A stretch of DNA of 38,960 bases from an uncultured Caryophanales bacterium (GCA_946628045.1 CAMOVZ010000007.1:1-38960), one strand, 5' to 3'. Positions 15,682 through 24,107 are shown, numbered from the stretch's first letter. Numbers and translations are program-made. The notes: generated from the sequence alone by a model not told the origin.

Positions 15682-16165
15682 GTATATAACCTTTATTTGT
15701 AGATTTTCTTTTAGAAGTTACTTTTACTTTATCCTTATTAAATATCTTATTTATACTATTATTAATATTTGATAATTCAGTAATAAAAATTTTACTATAT
15801 TTTTTATATCTACTACCTACATATATTTTATCTATTAATACTATTCTTAAAATATCTTTTATTAAACTAGATAATAATAATACTAAGAATACACTATATG
15901 GAATACTTATATTTATTATTATTCCTAATATAGTAGTTAATAAAATATATGTAATATCAATAATTCTATATTTATTATTCATTATTAATAATAAGAATAA
16001 TTCAATACTTATAAAAGTAAATCCAAATATAGCTCCTAATATAAAGAATAAAGGTCTTACCATTATCACACTACTTGGGTTTATATATATACCCATAAAT
16101 AATAAACTTAAAACGAATGATGAAAATTCAATTACATTTAAATTAACATTAATTTTCTTATTCAT
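15665..16165 (-). CDS. Unrecognised membrane protein (166 aa)
   Basis: About four hydrophobic segments (residues 10-27, 33-65, 70-90, 92-110) and a basic C-terminal tail of about 30 residues rich in Lys and Ser. I do not recognise the family; the helix spacing recalls phage-holin-like or accessory membrane proteins, but no motif supports that. The striking point is its leader: the ribosome binding site lies in the loop of a perfect hairpin that also includes the start codon (see the 16164-16190 feature). Confidence 0.6.
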   Translation of the reverse strand: MNKKINVNLNVIEFSSFVLSLLFMGIYINPSSVIMVRPLFFILGAIFGFTFISIELFLLLIMNNKYRIIDITYILLTTILGIIINISIPYSVFLVLLLSSLIKDILRIVLIDKIYVGSRYKKYSKIFITELSNINNSINKIFNKDKVKVTSKRKSTNKGYIQKDLA

Positions 16166-16190
16166 AACCAGTCCCCCTCTGACTGGTTAT
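16164..16190 (-). promoter_or_regulatory. Hairpin presenting the ribosome binding site
   Basis: On the minus strand, ATAACCAGT (16190-16182), a 9-nt loop CAGAGGGGG, then ACTGGTTAT (16172-16164), a perfect 9-bp stem. The purine-rich Shine-Dalgarno is the loop and the last two stem bases are the A and T of the ATG at 16165. Folding would expose the Shine-Dalgarno yet lock the start codon, so this could be a regulatory switch. Confidence 0.55.
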
Positions 16191-16281
16191 ATATTATACC
16201 ATAAAACATCAAAAAAGTAAAGAAATACTAGTATTGTAGAGTGTTTTTAGATATAATATGAGTAGTTATGAGGTGGTAGTC

Positions 16282-17775
16282 TTGAAGAAATTTATTAGTA
16301 TCCTCTTTGTATTATTATGTTTAATATTTCAATTATCAGTAGTTTATTTTTTATATCTTACACTTGAAAATTATTTTGCTTTTATACGTGTTATTTATTC
16401 TTTCTTTTGTTTATACTTTATATTTAAAATTATTAAAGAAAGTAAAAGTTATTCATTTATATTACCATGGATAATTATATTTATGATTATACCTATACCT
16501 AGTACTATATTTTATATATCAATTAGATTAAATAAAAGATTTAGTAATTTTTATAAGAATGTTATTGCTTCAGAAGAAAATTCTAAAAAATATTTAATTC
16601 AAGATGAAAAAATAAGAGAAGAATATAAAAATAATAGTTCTTTAAAATATATTAGTGATTTTGCTAATTATCCTGTTACTTGTAATAATAAAATAGATTA
16701 TTATTCTTTAGGGGATTATTCTCTTGAACCTATACTTGAAGAATTAAATAAAGCTAAGAAATTTATATTTATAGAATATTTTATAATCGCGCCTGGTAAA
16801 TTTTGGAATTCAATACTTGAAGTACTAGAGAAAAAAGCTAGTGAAGGTGTTGATGTTAGAGTAATATATGATGATTTAGGTAGTTATACTACTTTACCTA
16901 GTAATTATTATAAAAAGTTAGAGAAAAAAGGTATTAAGTGTATTCCTTTTAATAAGATAAAATTATTTAGAGGAATCATTATGAATAATAGAGATCATAG
17001 AAAGATATTAGTAATAGATGGTAAAGTTGCTTTCTCAGGTGGTATTAATATAGCTGATGAATATATTAATGAAGTAGAAAGATTTGGTCATTGGAAAGAT
17101 AATTGTTTTAAAATAACTGGTGATGCAGTATGGAATTATACAGTTATGTTTTTAACATTATGGAATGCTATTAGAAAAGATGATTTAGATTACTCTAAAT
17201 TTAAATATAAAAGTAGTAATAAATTAACTAATGGATATGTAGTTCCATATGGAGAAACTCCTTTAGATGATGAAAATGTAGGAGAAGATATATATTTAAA
17301 TATGATTAATAACTCTAATAAATATTTATATATAATGACACCATATCTAATAATTGATTCTAACTTAGTAGTAGCTTTAGTATTAGCTGCTAAAAGGGGT
17401 GTTGATGTTAGAATTATTATACCTGGTATACCTGATAAGAAAATGGTATATGGAGTATCAAAAAGTTATGTAGATCCATTATTAAAAGGTGGAGTTAAAG
17501 TATATAAATATACTCCAGGATTTATTCATTCTAAAGTATTTGTATCTGATGATGTAAGAGCGACAGTTGGTACTTTAAATATGGATTATAGAAGTTTGTA
17601 TCTACATTTTGAATGTGGTTGTTACTTTGAAAAAACAGATGTAATTAAAGATATAAAGAAAGATGTAGATGAGACATTAGAAAAATGTGATTTAATTAAA
17701 CCAGAAGATCAAAAGACTAATATATTTAAATCATTTATTCAATCTGTACTTAGATTATTCTCACCACTTATGTAG
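16282..17775 (+). CDS. cls: Cardiolipin synthase
   Basis: Membrane enzyme of the phospholipase D superfamily that condenses two phosphatidylglycerols to cardiolipin. About 497 residues: two to three N-terminal membrane helices, then two HKD motifs, HRKILVIDGKVAFSGG (first His near 239) and HSKVFVSDDVRATVGTLN (near 417). Normal length for the family. I chose the TTG at 16282, which has GAGGTGG 7 nt upstream. The in-frame ATG at 16258 abuts the -10-like TATAAT at 16252-16257 and has no ribosome site. It ends in TAG and is followed 8 nt later by a DUF5684 gene in the same operon. Confidence 0.92.
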   Translation: MKKFISILFVLLCLIFQLSVVYFLYLTLENYFAFIRVIYSFFCLYFIFKIIKESKSYSFILPWIIIFMIIPIPSTIFYISIRLNKRFSNFYKNVIASEENSKKYLIQDEKIREEYKNNSSLKYISDFANYPVTCNNKIDYYSLGDYSLEPILEELNKAKKFIFIEYFIIAPGKFWNSILEVLEKKASEGVDVRVIYDDLGSYTTLPSNYYKKLEKKGIKCIPFNKIKLFRGIIMNNRDHRKILVIDGKVAFSGGINIADEYINEVERFGHWKDNCFKITGDAVWNYTVMFLTLWNAIRKDDLDYSKFKYKSSNKLTNGYVVPYGETPLDDENVGEDIYLNMINNSNKYLYIMTPYLIIDSNLVVALVLAAKRGVDVRIIIPGIPDKKMVYGVSKSYVDPLLKGGVKVYKYTPGFIHSKVFVSDDVRATVGTLNMDYRSLYLHFECGCYFEKTDVIKDIKKDVDETLEKCDLIKPEDQKTNIFKSFIQSVLRLFSPLM

Positions 17776-17783
17776 GAGGTATT

Positions 17784-18242
17784 ATGTTAGATTTATTAAA
17801 AGATATTTTTCCATATACTATTTTATTATTAATAATATTTATAGTAGTTTATATATTCCTTTTACCATTTATAGCTTCATGGAAACTATTTAAAAAAGTA
17901 GGAATACCTGGTTATAAATCATTAATACCTATTTATAATGATTATCTAATATTAAAAATATCTGGTATGAGTGGTTTATGGGTAATAGTAGTTTATTTAA
18001 CTACAATAATAGGATTTATTATTGATTATTATAAAGATAATTTACCTCTTTATATTTATCCTATATTTTTAATAATATTTATTATAAATTTTATATTTAC
18101 TATTTTAAGAGCTATTAAATTATCTAAAGCATTTGATAAAGGTAAAATATTTATGATATTTATGTTTTTCTTTCCTAGAATATGTGAAATAGTATTAGGT
18201 ATGGGAAGAAGTAAATATGTAGGTAATTATAATAAAAAATAA
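17784..18242 (+). CDS. DUF5684-type membrane protein
   Basis: 152 residues with four membrane helices (about 10-33, 60-85, 90-115, 125-145). The loop WKLFKKVGIPGYKSLIPIYNDY is the signature of DUF5684 proteins (Trp-Lys-Phe...Gly-Trp/Tyr-Lys-Ser-Leu-Ile-Pro-Ile-Tyr-Asn), which are often found near signal peptidases or as small membrane genes. AGGAGG precedes the ATG and the gene follows cls closely, so they are probably cotranscribed. Function unknown. Confidence 0.75.
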   Translation: MLDLLKDIFPYTILLLIIFIVVYIFLLPFIASWKLFKKVGIPGYKSLIPIYNDYLILKISGMSGLWVIVVYLTTIIGFIIDYYKDNLPLYIYPIFLIIFIINFIFTILRAIKLSKAFDKGKIFMIFMFFFPRICEIVLGMGRSKYVGNYNKK

Positions 18243-18266
18243 CATCTTTCTTAAGGTGTTATTTTA
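18237..18266 (+). terminator. Terminator of the cls operon
   Basis: 11-bp stem AATAACATCTT/AAGGTGTTATT (one T-G pair) with loop TCTT, then a T-rich tail. Confidence 0.65.
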
Positions 18267-18291
18267 CTTTTATAGATAAATATGATATAAT
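18263..18291 (+). promoter_or_regulatory. Promoter of the DUF3883 gene
   Basis: TTTACT (18263-18268), 17 nt, TATAAT (18286-18291) with TGA in front, an extended -10. It abuts an in-frame ATG (18292), which argues for the downstream start. Confidence 0.75.
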
Positions 18292-18315
18292 ATGGAACCA
18301 ATTAGGGGGTATATT

Positions 18316-19368
18316 ATGCTAACAATGGAAGATGTAATAAAAGTACAAGATCCAGATTTAAAATACTTATTAATTAAGTTTAATTCTATTCATAGTTTTA
18401 CTGATAAAGACTTTTATAAGATAATACCACAAAATACTACTGATGAAGCAATTATGATAAGAAAGGATTTATCTAATTTTATTTGTAAAAAAATAATTAA
18501 TCACGATATGATTAACGCTCTTAATATTCCTAACGAGTTAAAGTATCATAAAAAAAAGGAGATAGCTATTAATTTGTTAGAAAATAATGATACTGATTTC
18601 TATCCAATAATTAATAGTATACTATGGATGCCCGAAGGTCATTGTCCTACTGATTCATTAATACAATTTTTATTAGATCAAGATATATTTATTGATAAAA
18701 ACATTCTTACTGGTATTAGGGATTTTCTTACTGATCCAAGTAATAAGTATATTATTAATACAAATAGAAGTAGATATCTTTCTATTGAAGATGAGAAGAA
18801 ATTATTATTAGAAGCACTTTTTTATAATAATATTCCTATATTTACTCCTCCTGAAGATTACCAAAAGTTTTATGATGAAAAAACTGGAAACAAAAAATTC
18901 AGTAATCCTGGTGAAGAAAAAGAATGGGAAGATAAAGTATTATCTTGGTATGAAGCTAAAAGAGTTGGTAATATTGCAGAATATTATTATCAAGAAAAAT
19001 TAGATAAATCTATATTAAATTCATGTCATGTATCAAGACTTTATGGTGATGGATTTGGATATGATCATATAGGTCTATTTCCTATGGAAGAAAGATTATA
19101 TGAGGCTAAAGGTACTATTTATGAAGCTAATAAAGATAGTATCAAAATAACTAATAATGAATATAATGTTATGTTAGATTGTTTAGGTTTAATACATAGT
19201 AATTATTATGTTCCTAGAATATTTATGAATAGTAATAATATTTCATATAAAGATATGGATTTATTAGAACCTAGAGATGATAAAACTCTTATATCTTTAA
19301 CTCATAATGGAGTTATTTATAAATATGATCATGAGGATGAAAAAGGAAAAGTGTTTGTTAAACAATAA
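18316..19368 (+). CDS. DUF3883 domain protein (putative PD-(D/E)XK-fold nuclease-like)
   Basis: About 350 residues from ATG 18316, with AGGGGG upstream. The first 200 residues are mostly helical with no named domain. From about 210 a DUF3883-like core begins: WYEAKRVGNIAEYYYQ, then GDGFGYDHIGLF (core Asp), LYEAKGT (the E-x-K of a PD-(D/E)XK site, as EAK) and KITNNEYNVML. DUF3883 occurs in restriction and other defence proteins, usually beside helicases. This copy stands alone, transcribed from its own promoter, so its role is open. Nuclease activity is inferred from the motif only. Confidence 0.65.
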   Translation: MLTMEDVIKVQDPDLKYLLIKFNSIHSFTDKDFYKIIPQNTTDEAIMIRKDLSNFICKKIINHDMINALNIPNELKYHKKKEIAINLLENNDTDFYPIINSILWMPEGHCPTDSLIQFLLDQDIFIDKNILTGIRDFLTDPSNKYIINTNRSRYLSIEDEKKLLLEALFYNNIPIFTPPEDYQKFYDEKTGNKKFSNPGEEKEWEDKVLSWYEAKRVGNIAEYYYQEKLDKSILNSCHVSRLYGDGFGYDHIGLFPMEERLYEAKGTIYEANKDSIKITNNEYNVMLDCLGLIHSNYYVPRIFMNSNNISYKDMDLLEPRDDKTLISLTHNGVIYKYDHEDEKGKVFVKQ

Positions 19369-19394
19369 AAATAAGTTCAAATGAACTTATTTTT
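19367..19394. terminator. Bidirectional terminator
   Basis: AAAATAAGTTCA-AA-TGAACTTATTTT between the convergent DUF3883 gene and the SAM synthetase gene. Confidence 0.85.
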
Positions 19395-20177
19395 TTAATA
19401 TAATCCCCATTCAGCAAGCTTTTCAAATCCACCAATAGATTTAATATAATTAGAAGCTATTTCTACTATTTCAGAATATTTCTTACCATCTACATAAACA
19501 TCTCCTATAGCACAACTAATCTCAACTACTTTATTAGTCTCTTGGGCTTTTAGAAAGGCATAGATATTTATAGATACATCGGCTTTAGATAAATCTTTAC
19601 CATGTAGTCCACCACCTGTGACAGAATGACCTTGGTCACTACCTAGTTTACGGTTTACTGCTCCGGAATCAACTGAACTACCACCAGACCACTGTCCTAA
19701 CGGATTAATAATAGCATTAGGATAAGTCTTTTTTAATTCACTAGTCTTAGCATTACTTTGACATATTACTAGTTTATCTTTATCTAATACGTATTTACCA
19801 TCTGTAGGATATTTACTATATATAGATCTAGCTATCTTAGATAATTCTTTTTCTTCAATAGATAATGGTACTCCCTTGAAAATACCATTATCGCCACAAC
19901 GTATAGAATCTTCTTGATTAGAAGCAAGATACTTATCTTGTGGTACTACTTGTAGATCTAATTTTAATTTACCAGCAATTCGCTCTACTACAGGATTAAT
20001 TTCATCATTAGTAAAACTAACATTACTTTCAATAATAATATGAATATTACCATGACCTAATAATATTTCCACTGCTATCTTTGGATTAGTATCTTTCTTA
20101 TAAGCTAAATCAACTATAGCACCAGCTATTCTATCAGCTAATTTATCGGGATGAGATGGGTTTACTTTTTCAATCAT
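19395..20177 (-). CDS. metK: Compact S-adenosylmethionine synthetase
   Basis: Would make S-adenosylmethionine from methionine and ATP. It has 260 residues against about 380-400 for normal MetK. Key residues are kept: SHPDK (His9, Asp11), GDNGIF (Asp96), NAKTSE (Lys144), SVDSGAVNRK (Asp170, Arg176, Lys177), GGGLHGKDLSKAD (Lys194, Lys198, Asp200). The missing length is mainly between Asp96 and Asp170 and at the C-terminus. ATG 20177 comes two bases after the stop of the 79-aa gene, with GGAG in the overlap. Both genes lie behind a SAM-I riboswitch, which supports a SAM-linked role. It is a divergent paralogue, not an obvious truncation, since the ends are clean. Confidence 0.82.
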   Translation of the reverse strand: MIEKVNPSHPDKLADRIAGAIVDLAYKKDTNPKIAVEILLGHGNIHIIIESNVSFTNDEINPVVERIAGKLKLDLQVVPQDKYLASNQEDSIRCGDNGIFKGVPLSIEEKELSKIARSIYSKYPTDGKYVLDKDKLVICQSNAKTSELKKTYPNAIINPLGQWSGGSSVDSGAVNRKLGSDQGHSVTGGGLHGKDLSKADVSINIYAFLKAQETNKVVEISCAIGDVYVDGKKYSEIVEIASNYIKSIGGFEKLAEWGLY

Positions 20178-20179
20178 AA

Positions 20180-20419
20180 TTATTCTCCTTTCTTAAACTC
20201 TTCTAAACTTATGATTTGATTATTTTGAGAAGCCATTGCACATGATGTAATACTTTCTAGTAATCCTAGTGTATTATCTTCTAAATCTAATATAAATGGA
20301 AAACTACTCTTCAACATGTAATCTTTGTTTCTCACATAATCTATAACTTCATAATTATTATGAATATAGTCATAGATTTCTTCCCTATTCTTACCATTTA
20401 TAAAATAGTGTTTATTCAT
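20180..20419 (-). CDS. Unrecognised 79-aa protein, partner of compact MetK
   Basis: Small soluble protein, mixed charge, no membrane segment or known motif. AAAGGAGG lies 3-4 nt before the ATG. It is the first gene after the SAM-I riboswitch terminator and is coupled to the compact SAM synthetase. Its gene order suggests it is needed with the synthetase, for example as a small accessory chain, but nothing in the sequence shows this directly. Confidence 0.6.
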   Translation of the reverse strand: MNKHYFINGKNREEIYDYIHNNYEVIDYVRNKDYMLKSSFPFILDLEDNTLGLLESITSCAMASQNNQIISLEEFKKGE

Positions 20420-20449
20420 TATCCTCCTTTCTACATCCCGCTAGATACA

Positions 20450-20492
20450 AAAAAGACTTAAGATAACCTTAAGTCTTTTAAAAGTTATCTTA
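20450..20492 (-). terminator. SAM-I riboswitch expression platform: terminator/antiterminator
   Basis: Minus strand terminator AAAAGACTTAAGG-TTAT-CTTAAGTCTTTTTT (20480-20450). An alternative 9-bp pairing joins the 3' P1/linker TAAGATAAC (20492-20484) to GTTATCTTA (20467-20459). This is the classic SAM-OFF arrangement: with SAM, P1 forms and the terminator folds; without SAM, the antiterminator forms and the two genes are read. Confidence 0.9.
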
Positions 20493-20572
20493 TAGATCTA
20501 GCTTTACCACCTAATCTAATAGGTTGGTGTGATTTCACAGGGCTAGTCCCTCCATCACTCGTTATAAGATGT
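20487..20572 (-). promoter_or_regulatory. SAM-I (S-box) riboswitch aptamer
   Basis: Minus strand from 20570: ATCTTATAAC, then GATGGAGGGACTAGCCC and TGTGAAATCACACCAACC, then AGGTGGTAAAGCTAG and TATAAGAT (ends about 20487). This follows the S-box core: P1 ATCTTATA/TATAAGAT (8 bp), GGAGGGACTgGCCC in P2, GATGAAA-type junction, CAACC in P3 and the AGGTGnTAA element in P4. SAM binding stabilises P1. Confidence 0.93.
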
Positions 20573-20578
20573 AAATTA

Positions 20579-20584
20579 ATTATA
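20579..20584 (-). promoter_or_regulatory. Promoter -10 of the riboswitch transcript
   Basis: Minus strand TATAAT (20584-20579) with TGT in front (extended -10), 9 nt before the aptamer. The -35 is weak. Confidence 0.6.
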
Positions 20585-20613
20585 ACATACTTTTTAAGCA
20601 TATACTATATTTT

Positions 20614-21180
20614 TTATTCTATATGGATATCGTGTACCTTTAAATACATTTCTGGTTTACCCATATTTAATTCTTCAGAAGTATCAATATTTAAATCATC
20701 AATAAACTTTTGAATATCTTCTTTTACTTTTTTTACGTCTACATCATCTTCAGTGCAATATTCAACTTCCATAAATATTCCTAAGTCTTTTACGTTTTCT
20801 AATACTATTTCATATTGGTCATATATATATGTGTCTTTTTCATTATTAATTTCAATAAACTTAACTAAACCAAGTTTTTTCAATATTTTTCTTCCTACTG
20901 TAATAGATTCTATTTTTGTCTCATACTCATTAGAATATAACCATTTTCCATTATCATACACATCATCTTTATACGTGATTGTATATTCATTATCTTTTGA
21001 GCGTAATCTTAGGCAATTATATAGTTTATTACTAGCATCTGGCTTTAATTCATCTCTTTTTGGATCATAATAATATTCATCAATAACTTTTTTTGTACCA
21101 ACGTATTCATATTTTCCTAAAATTTTTTTCATTTTTTGAATATCTTCGTGAACTTTAACTAATACTTCTATTTCTTTCAT
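20614..21180 (-). CDS. CYTH-domain protein (triphosphate tunnel family)
   Basis: The 188-residue cytosolic protein begins MKEIEVLVKV, a version of the CYTH signature ExExK. It continues with alternating charged strands typical of the tunnel (LRLRSKDNEYTITYKDD, YETKIESI, YEIVLENVKDLGIFMEVEY). The family includes thiamine triphosphatases, CyaB-type adenylate cyclases and inorganic triphosphatases; this sequence does not decide among them. AAAGGAT is upstream of the ATG. It starts 12 nt after the HEAT/methyltransferase gene, so they form an operon that ends before the riboswitch. Confidence 0.8.
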   Translation of the reverse strand: MKEIEVLVKVHEDIQKMKKILGKYEYVGTKKVIDEYYYDPKRDELKPDASNKLYNCLRLRSKDNEYTITYKDDVYDNGKWLYSNEYETKIESITVGRKILKKLGLVKFIEINNEKDTYIYDQYEIVLENVKDLGIFMEVEYCTEDDVDVKKVKEDIQKFIDDLNIDTSEELNMGKPEMYLKVHDIHIE

Positions 21181-21192
21181 ATACTAATCCTT

Positions 21193-22986
21193 TTATTTTT
21201 TTAAAATTTTGGCTAAACTTTCTTTATCATCCCAAGTGATACCTAATGACATCCACCACATAGTACGTCTATCACGTAATACTTGTAGTGCTGCATCTCT
21301 ACCAAATAAGTGTCCCATAACATTAATAGATTCTTCTAGAGTATCATAAAGTAAAGGAACTCTTATATTAGTTTTATACCAAGATAAGTCACAGTTTCTT
21401 GGAGTTTCAATACTTTTTTCTCTAGTTCTTCTCCATTCTTCAAAAGAAGAAGCTTTGATATTATCTGGTATATATTTGTACCACATATTGTTTAAATCAT
21501 CATTAAATGTTTCGTCCCATCCTAATGTAACAAAAACACCATCATCAGTCAATAAGTCAAATACATTTTCTAATTCTGCTTTACATCTTTCTGAATCAGA
21601 TATTTTACTAGGAAACCCAAATGAACTTATAATGAATGATGATTTTTCTGGTAGGTGAAGATCTTGTATTTTAGACTTAATAAGTTCAATATCTTGTACA
21701 TAATATTTTCGTCTATCTATAGTTCTAGCAAAATAGTCTAATTGTTGTTGACTATAATCAATTGCATATAAAGTTCCCTTATAATCAACATTGTTTAATA
21801 TATATTTAGCAGCTCTACCTGTTCCAGTGGCTAAGTCAACTGGGTTAACTACTTGTAGTTTTTTTTCTAATACTCTGTTAAATATTAATGAGAAACAAAT
21901 ATTTTCTGGATCTTCTGCTTCAGAAAACATATTATAAATAGAAGCATCAGCATACCATTTGTCAGAATCATCACCTATTAATCCATTTTCGTTAATCATG
22001 TATTTTTTTTCATATTTATTACTTTGATTAAAATAGTGATTTTTCAATTTATAAATTGCTTGTGTAATTTTAGCTATATTTGATGGTTTATCCTCTTCTG
22101 CTAACAATCTCTCTAAAACTTGTACATCACTAATACTTCCAGTTTCACCTAATCCAACAATTGAAAGTGATTTTAATAAATGATCATCATAATTTATATA
22201 TTTTTTAAAAAGATCTGTGTAGATTGGATTAGGATTTTCTAACATTGAATCTAATACATAGTATTTTACTTCATAGTTATCAGTTGTATCTAATATTTCT
22301 ACAACTTTATTTAACATATCTTTATCATATAATTTTAATCTTCCTAAAAGCCATACAACATTAACTAGCTCTTTATCATTATCTGTTTCTTCAAGTCTAC
22401 TCTTTAATTTTGGATATATTTGATCTTTAATGTCTTTACTATTAGAGTTTAATAATATACTAATTACATTTTTCTTATTAGTTAAATCTTCTAAACTTTC
22501 TTCTAATGAAGGTATTCTACTATTTTTTAAACTTCTTTTTAAATTATTAATTGCATTTTTACCAGTTAATTTTTCTAAGGCAAATGCAGCTTTCCACCAT
22601 GATTCTGGATTTCTAGCATCATTAATAACTTCGTATAAGAATTTTATTATTTCTTCACTTTTATATGGACACTCTCCTAATGCCCAACATAAACCAATAG
22701 AGTCATATAAGTATCCTCTTTTATTTGATTTAACATTATTTAATGCATTTATAACATCACTATAATCAAAGTGTTGAACAATACTTCCTATATTCCAGTC
22801 ACAATTTTCACCAATTTCATTATTTAAAACTAAATCAAATAAACTATCTACCTCAAATCCATCAATAGCTTTTAATACATTGGCTATTTCAAGTAAATCT
22901 TTTTCACTTATTTTTTCTTTTTCTAATACCTTATAATTTCCTTTTCGTATTCCATCTGCTATTTTTATAATATCATTTTTTTCCAT
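21193..22986 (-). CDS. HEAT-repeat protein fused to a SAM-dependent methyltransferase
   Basis: About 597 residues. Residues 1-330 are repeated helical pairs of the HEAT type (for example YKSEEIIKFLYEVINDARNP and LKSLSIVGLGETGS-DVQVLERLL). From about 378 a class I methyltransferase domain begins: VDLATGTGRAAKYIL (motif I), YAIDYSQQQLDYFA (motif II), SFIISSFGFP (motif IV) and DDGVFVTLGWDE. ATG 22986 is chosen for GGGGG upstream; the frame extends 19 codons further without a site. Substrate unknown. It is the first gene of an operon with the CYTH protein, and close to the compact SAM synthetase, which may be meaningful. Confidence 0.8.
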   Translation of the reverse strand: MEKNDIIKIADGIRKGNYKVLEKEKISEKDLLEIANVLKAIDGFEVDSLFDLVLNNEIGENCDWNIGSIVQHFDYSDVINALNNVKSNKRGYLYDSIGLCWALGECPYKSEEIIKFLYEVINDARNPESWWKAAFALEKLTGKNAINNLKRSLKNSRIPSLEESLEDLTNKKNVISILLNSNSKDIKDQIYPKLKSRLEETDNDKELVNVVWLLGRLKLYDKDMLNKVVEILDTTDNYEVKYYVLDSMLENPNPIYTDLFKKYINYDDHLLKSLSIVGLGETGSISDVQVLERLLAEEDKPSNIAKITQAIYKLKNHYFNQSNKYEKKYMINENGLIGDDSDKWYADASIYNMFSEAEDPENICFSLIFNRVLEKKLQVVNPVDLATGTGRAAKYILNNVDYKGTLYAIDYSQQQLDYFARTIDRRKYYVQDIELIKSKIQDLHLPEKSSFIISSFGFPSKISDSERCKAELENVFDLLTDDGVFVTLGWDETFNDDLNNMWYKYIPDNIKASSFEEWRRTREKSIETPRNCDLSWYKTNIRVPLLYDTLEESINVMGHLFGRDAALQVLRDRRTMWWMSLGITWDDKESLAKILKK

Positions 22987-23059
22987 AATTAGCCCCCATT
23001 GCTTTTTTTCACGTATTATAACAAAAAAAACTTTATTTTTCAAGTTTTATTGTTGTTAT

Positions 23060-23086
23060 AAAAAACATATACTTTTTTGTATATGT
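23060..23086 (-). terminator. Terminator downstream of the HAD gene
   Basis: Stem ACATATAC/GTATATGT, followed by a T run on the minus strand. It lies after the HAD gene's stop (23109) and before the methyltransferase operon. Confidence 0.65.
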
Positions 23087-23108
23087 ATTCTATTAAATTA
23101 TATAATCT

Positions 23109-23723
23109 TTATATTTTTATAATTTCTTCATATAAATTTCTTATACTATGTTCATAATCTACAATATAATAATCTATACCGGCTCTTTCTGCGCCTTCTT
23201 TATCGCTTTTTATGCTATCACCTATCATTATACAATCTTCTTTATTCGTATCACCAATGGCTAATTTAAACGCTTCTAAATCCGGTTTCATAGCATCTTC
23301 TCCGGCAATTATTTTATCAACATAATCATATAACCCTGTTCTTTTTAATCTTGGAATTTGAGTTTTACTAAACCAACTTGTAAGAATTATAATTTCTTTA
23401 TTATTATTCTTTAAGTATTCAAACAGTTCTAAAGTCCCATCAGCAATTTCGTCCTTTGTTGTTTCCCCACTATAAATCATCCAACCATTTATTATTTCTT
23501 CACTTATATGAAATCCAAATTTTTCAAAAAATTCACTTAATGTTTTTGGTTCATATTTTGAAAATTTCATTTCATATTTATCAAGTATATCCTGTTTTTG
23601 TTTAAAAAATTCGTCTTGTTCTTCAATAGGTATATTTTCTTTTAAATAATCATCATCTTTAGACCAATCAGGAATTAGTAATGTATAATCAAGATCAAAT
23701 ATGTATTTTTTATAATTTTTCAT
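23109..23723 (-). CDS. HAD family hydrolase
   Basis: 204 residues. HAD motif I is IFDLDYTLL (nucleophile Asp near 10), motif II ILTSWF (Thr/Ser near 116), motif III lysine near 147 (KPDLEAF), motif IV MIGDSIKSDKEGAERAG. The cap (20-95) is helical, class C1, like small phosphatases of the phosphoglycolate or pyrimidine nucleotidase kind. AGGAGG upstream. It follows the papain-like gene in the same operon. Substrate unknown. Confidence 0.88.
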   Translation of the reverse strand: MKNYKKYIFDLDYTLLIPDWSKDDDYLKENIPIEEQDEFFKQKQDILDKYEMKFSKYEPKTLSEFFEKFGFHISEEIINGWMIYSGETTKDEIADGTLELFEYLKNNNKEIIILTSWFSKTQIPRLKRTGLYDYVDKIIAGEDAMKPDLEAFKLAIGDTNKEDCIMIGDSIKSDKEGAERAGIDYYIVDYEHSIRNLYEEIIKI

Positions 23724-23738
23724 ATTGTACCTCCTATT

Positions 23739-24107
23739 TTATCCATACACCTTAATAACTTCTAACTCTAAGCATTTATCACTTTTATCATAGATAGTAT
23801 TATCTATTATTGGTATCATGTGATACCAATCTTTCTTATCCCAACAAAATACTATATAACTATTATTATCTAGTTTTAAATCTTTTACTTTAATATTAGA
23901 TATATCTAGTTCTTTCATACCTTTATTCTTTATATATGTTTCAAATACTTCTATATCTATATAACTATCTTTATTTAATTTATTTTGTATATTACATAAT
24001 TCATTATATACTTCTTCATAGGATAAATTAAATATCTTACAAAGACTTCTTATTACACAATTACTTTTATTATTACTATCTTCTATATAGAAATATTCAT
24101 ATTTCAT
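23739..24107 (-). CDS. Small papain-like cysteine-protease-fold protein
   Basis: 122 residues. SNCVIRSLCKIF near the N-terminus resembles the nucleophile motif DCVxRAL of short papain-like proteins found in Firmicutes and phages. YHMIPIIDNTIYDKSD in the C-terminal half supplies the His and Asp. No signal peptide. Catalysis is inferred. AGGTG precedes the ATG, and the HAD gene follows by 15 nt. Confidence 0.6.
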   Translation of the reverse strand: MKYEYFYIEDSNNKSNCVIRSLCKIFNLSYEEVYNELCNIQNKLNKDSYIDIEVFETYIKNKGMKELDISNIKVKDLKLDNNSYIVFCWDKKDWYHMIPIIDNTIYDKSDKCLELEVIKVYG

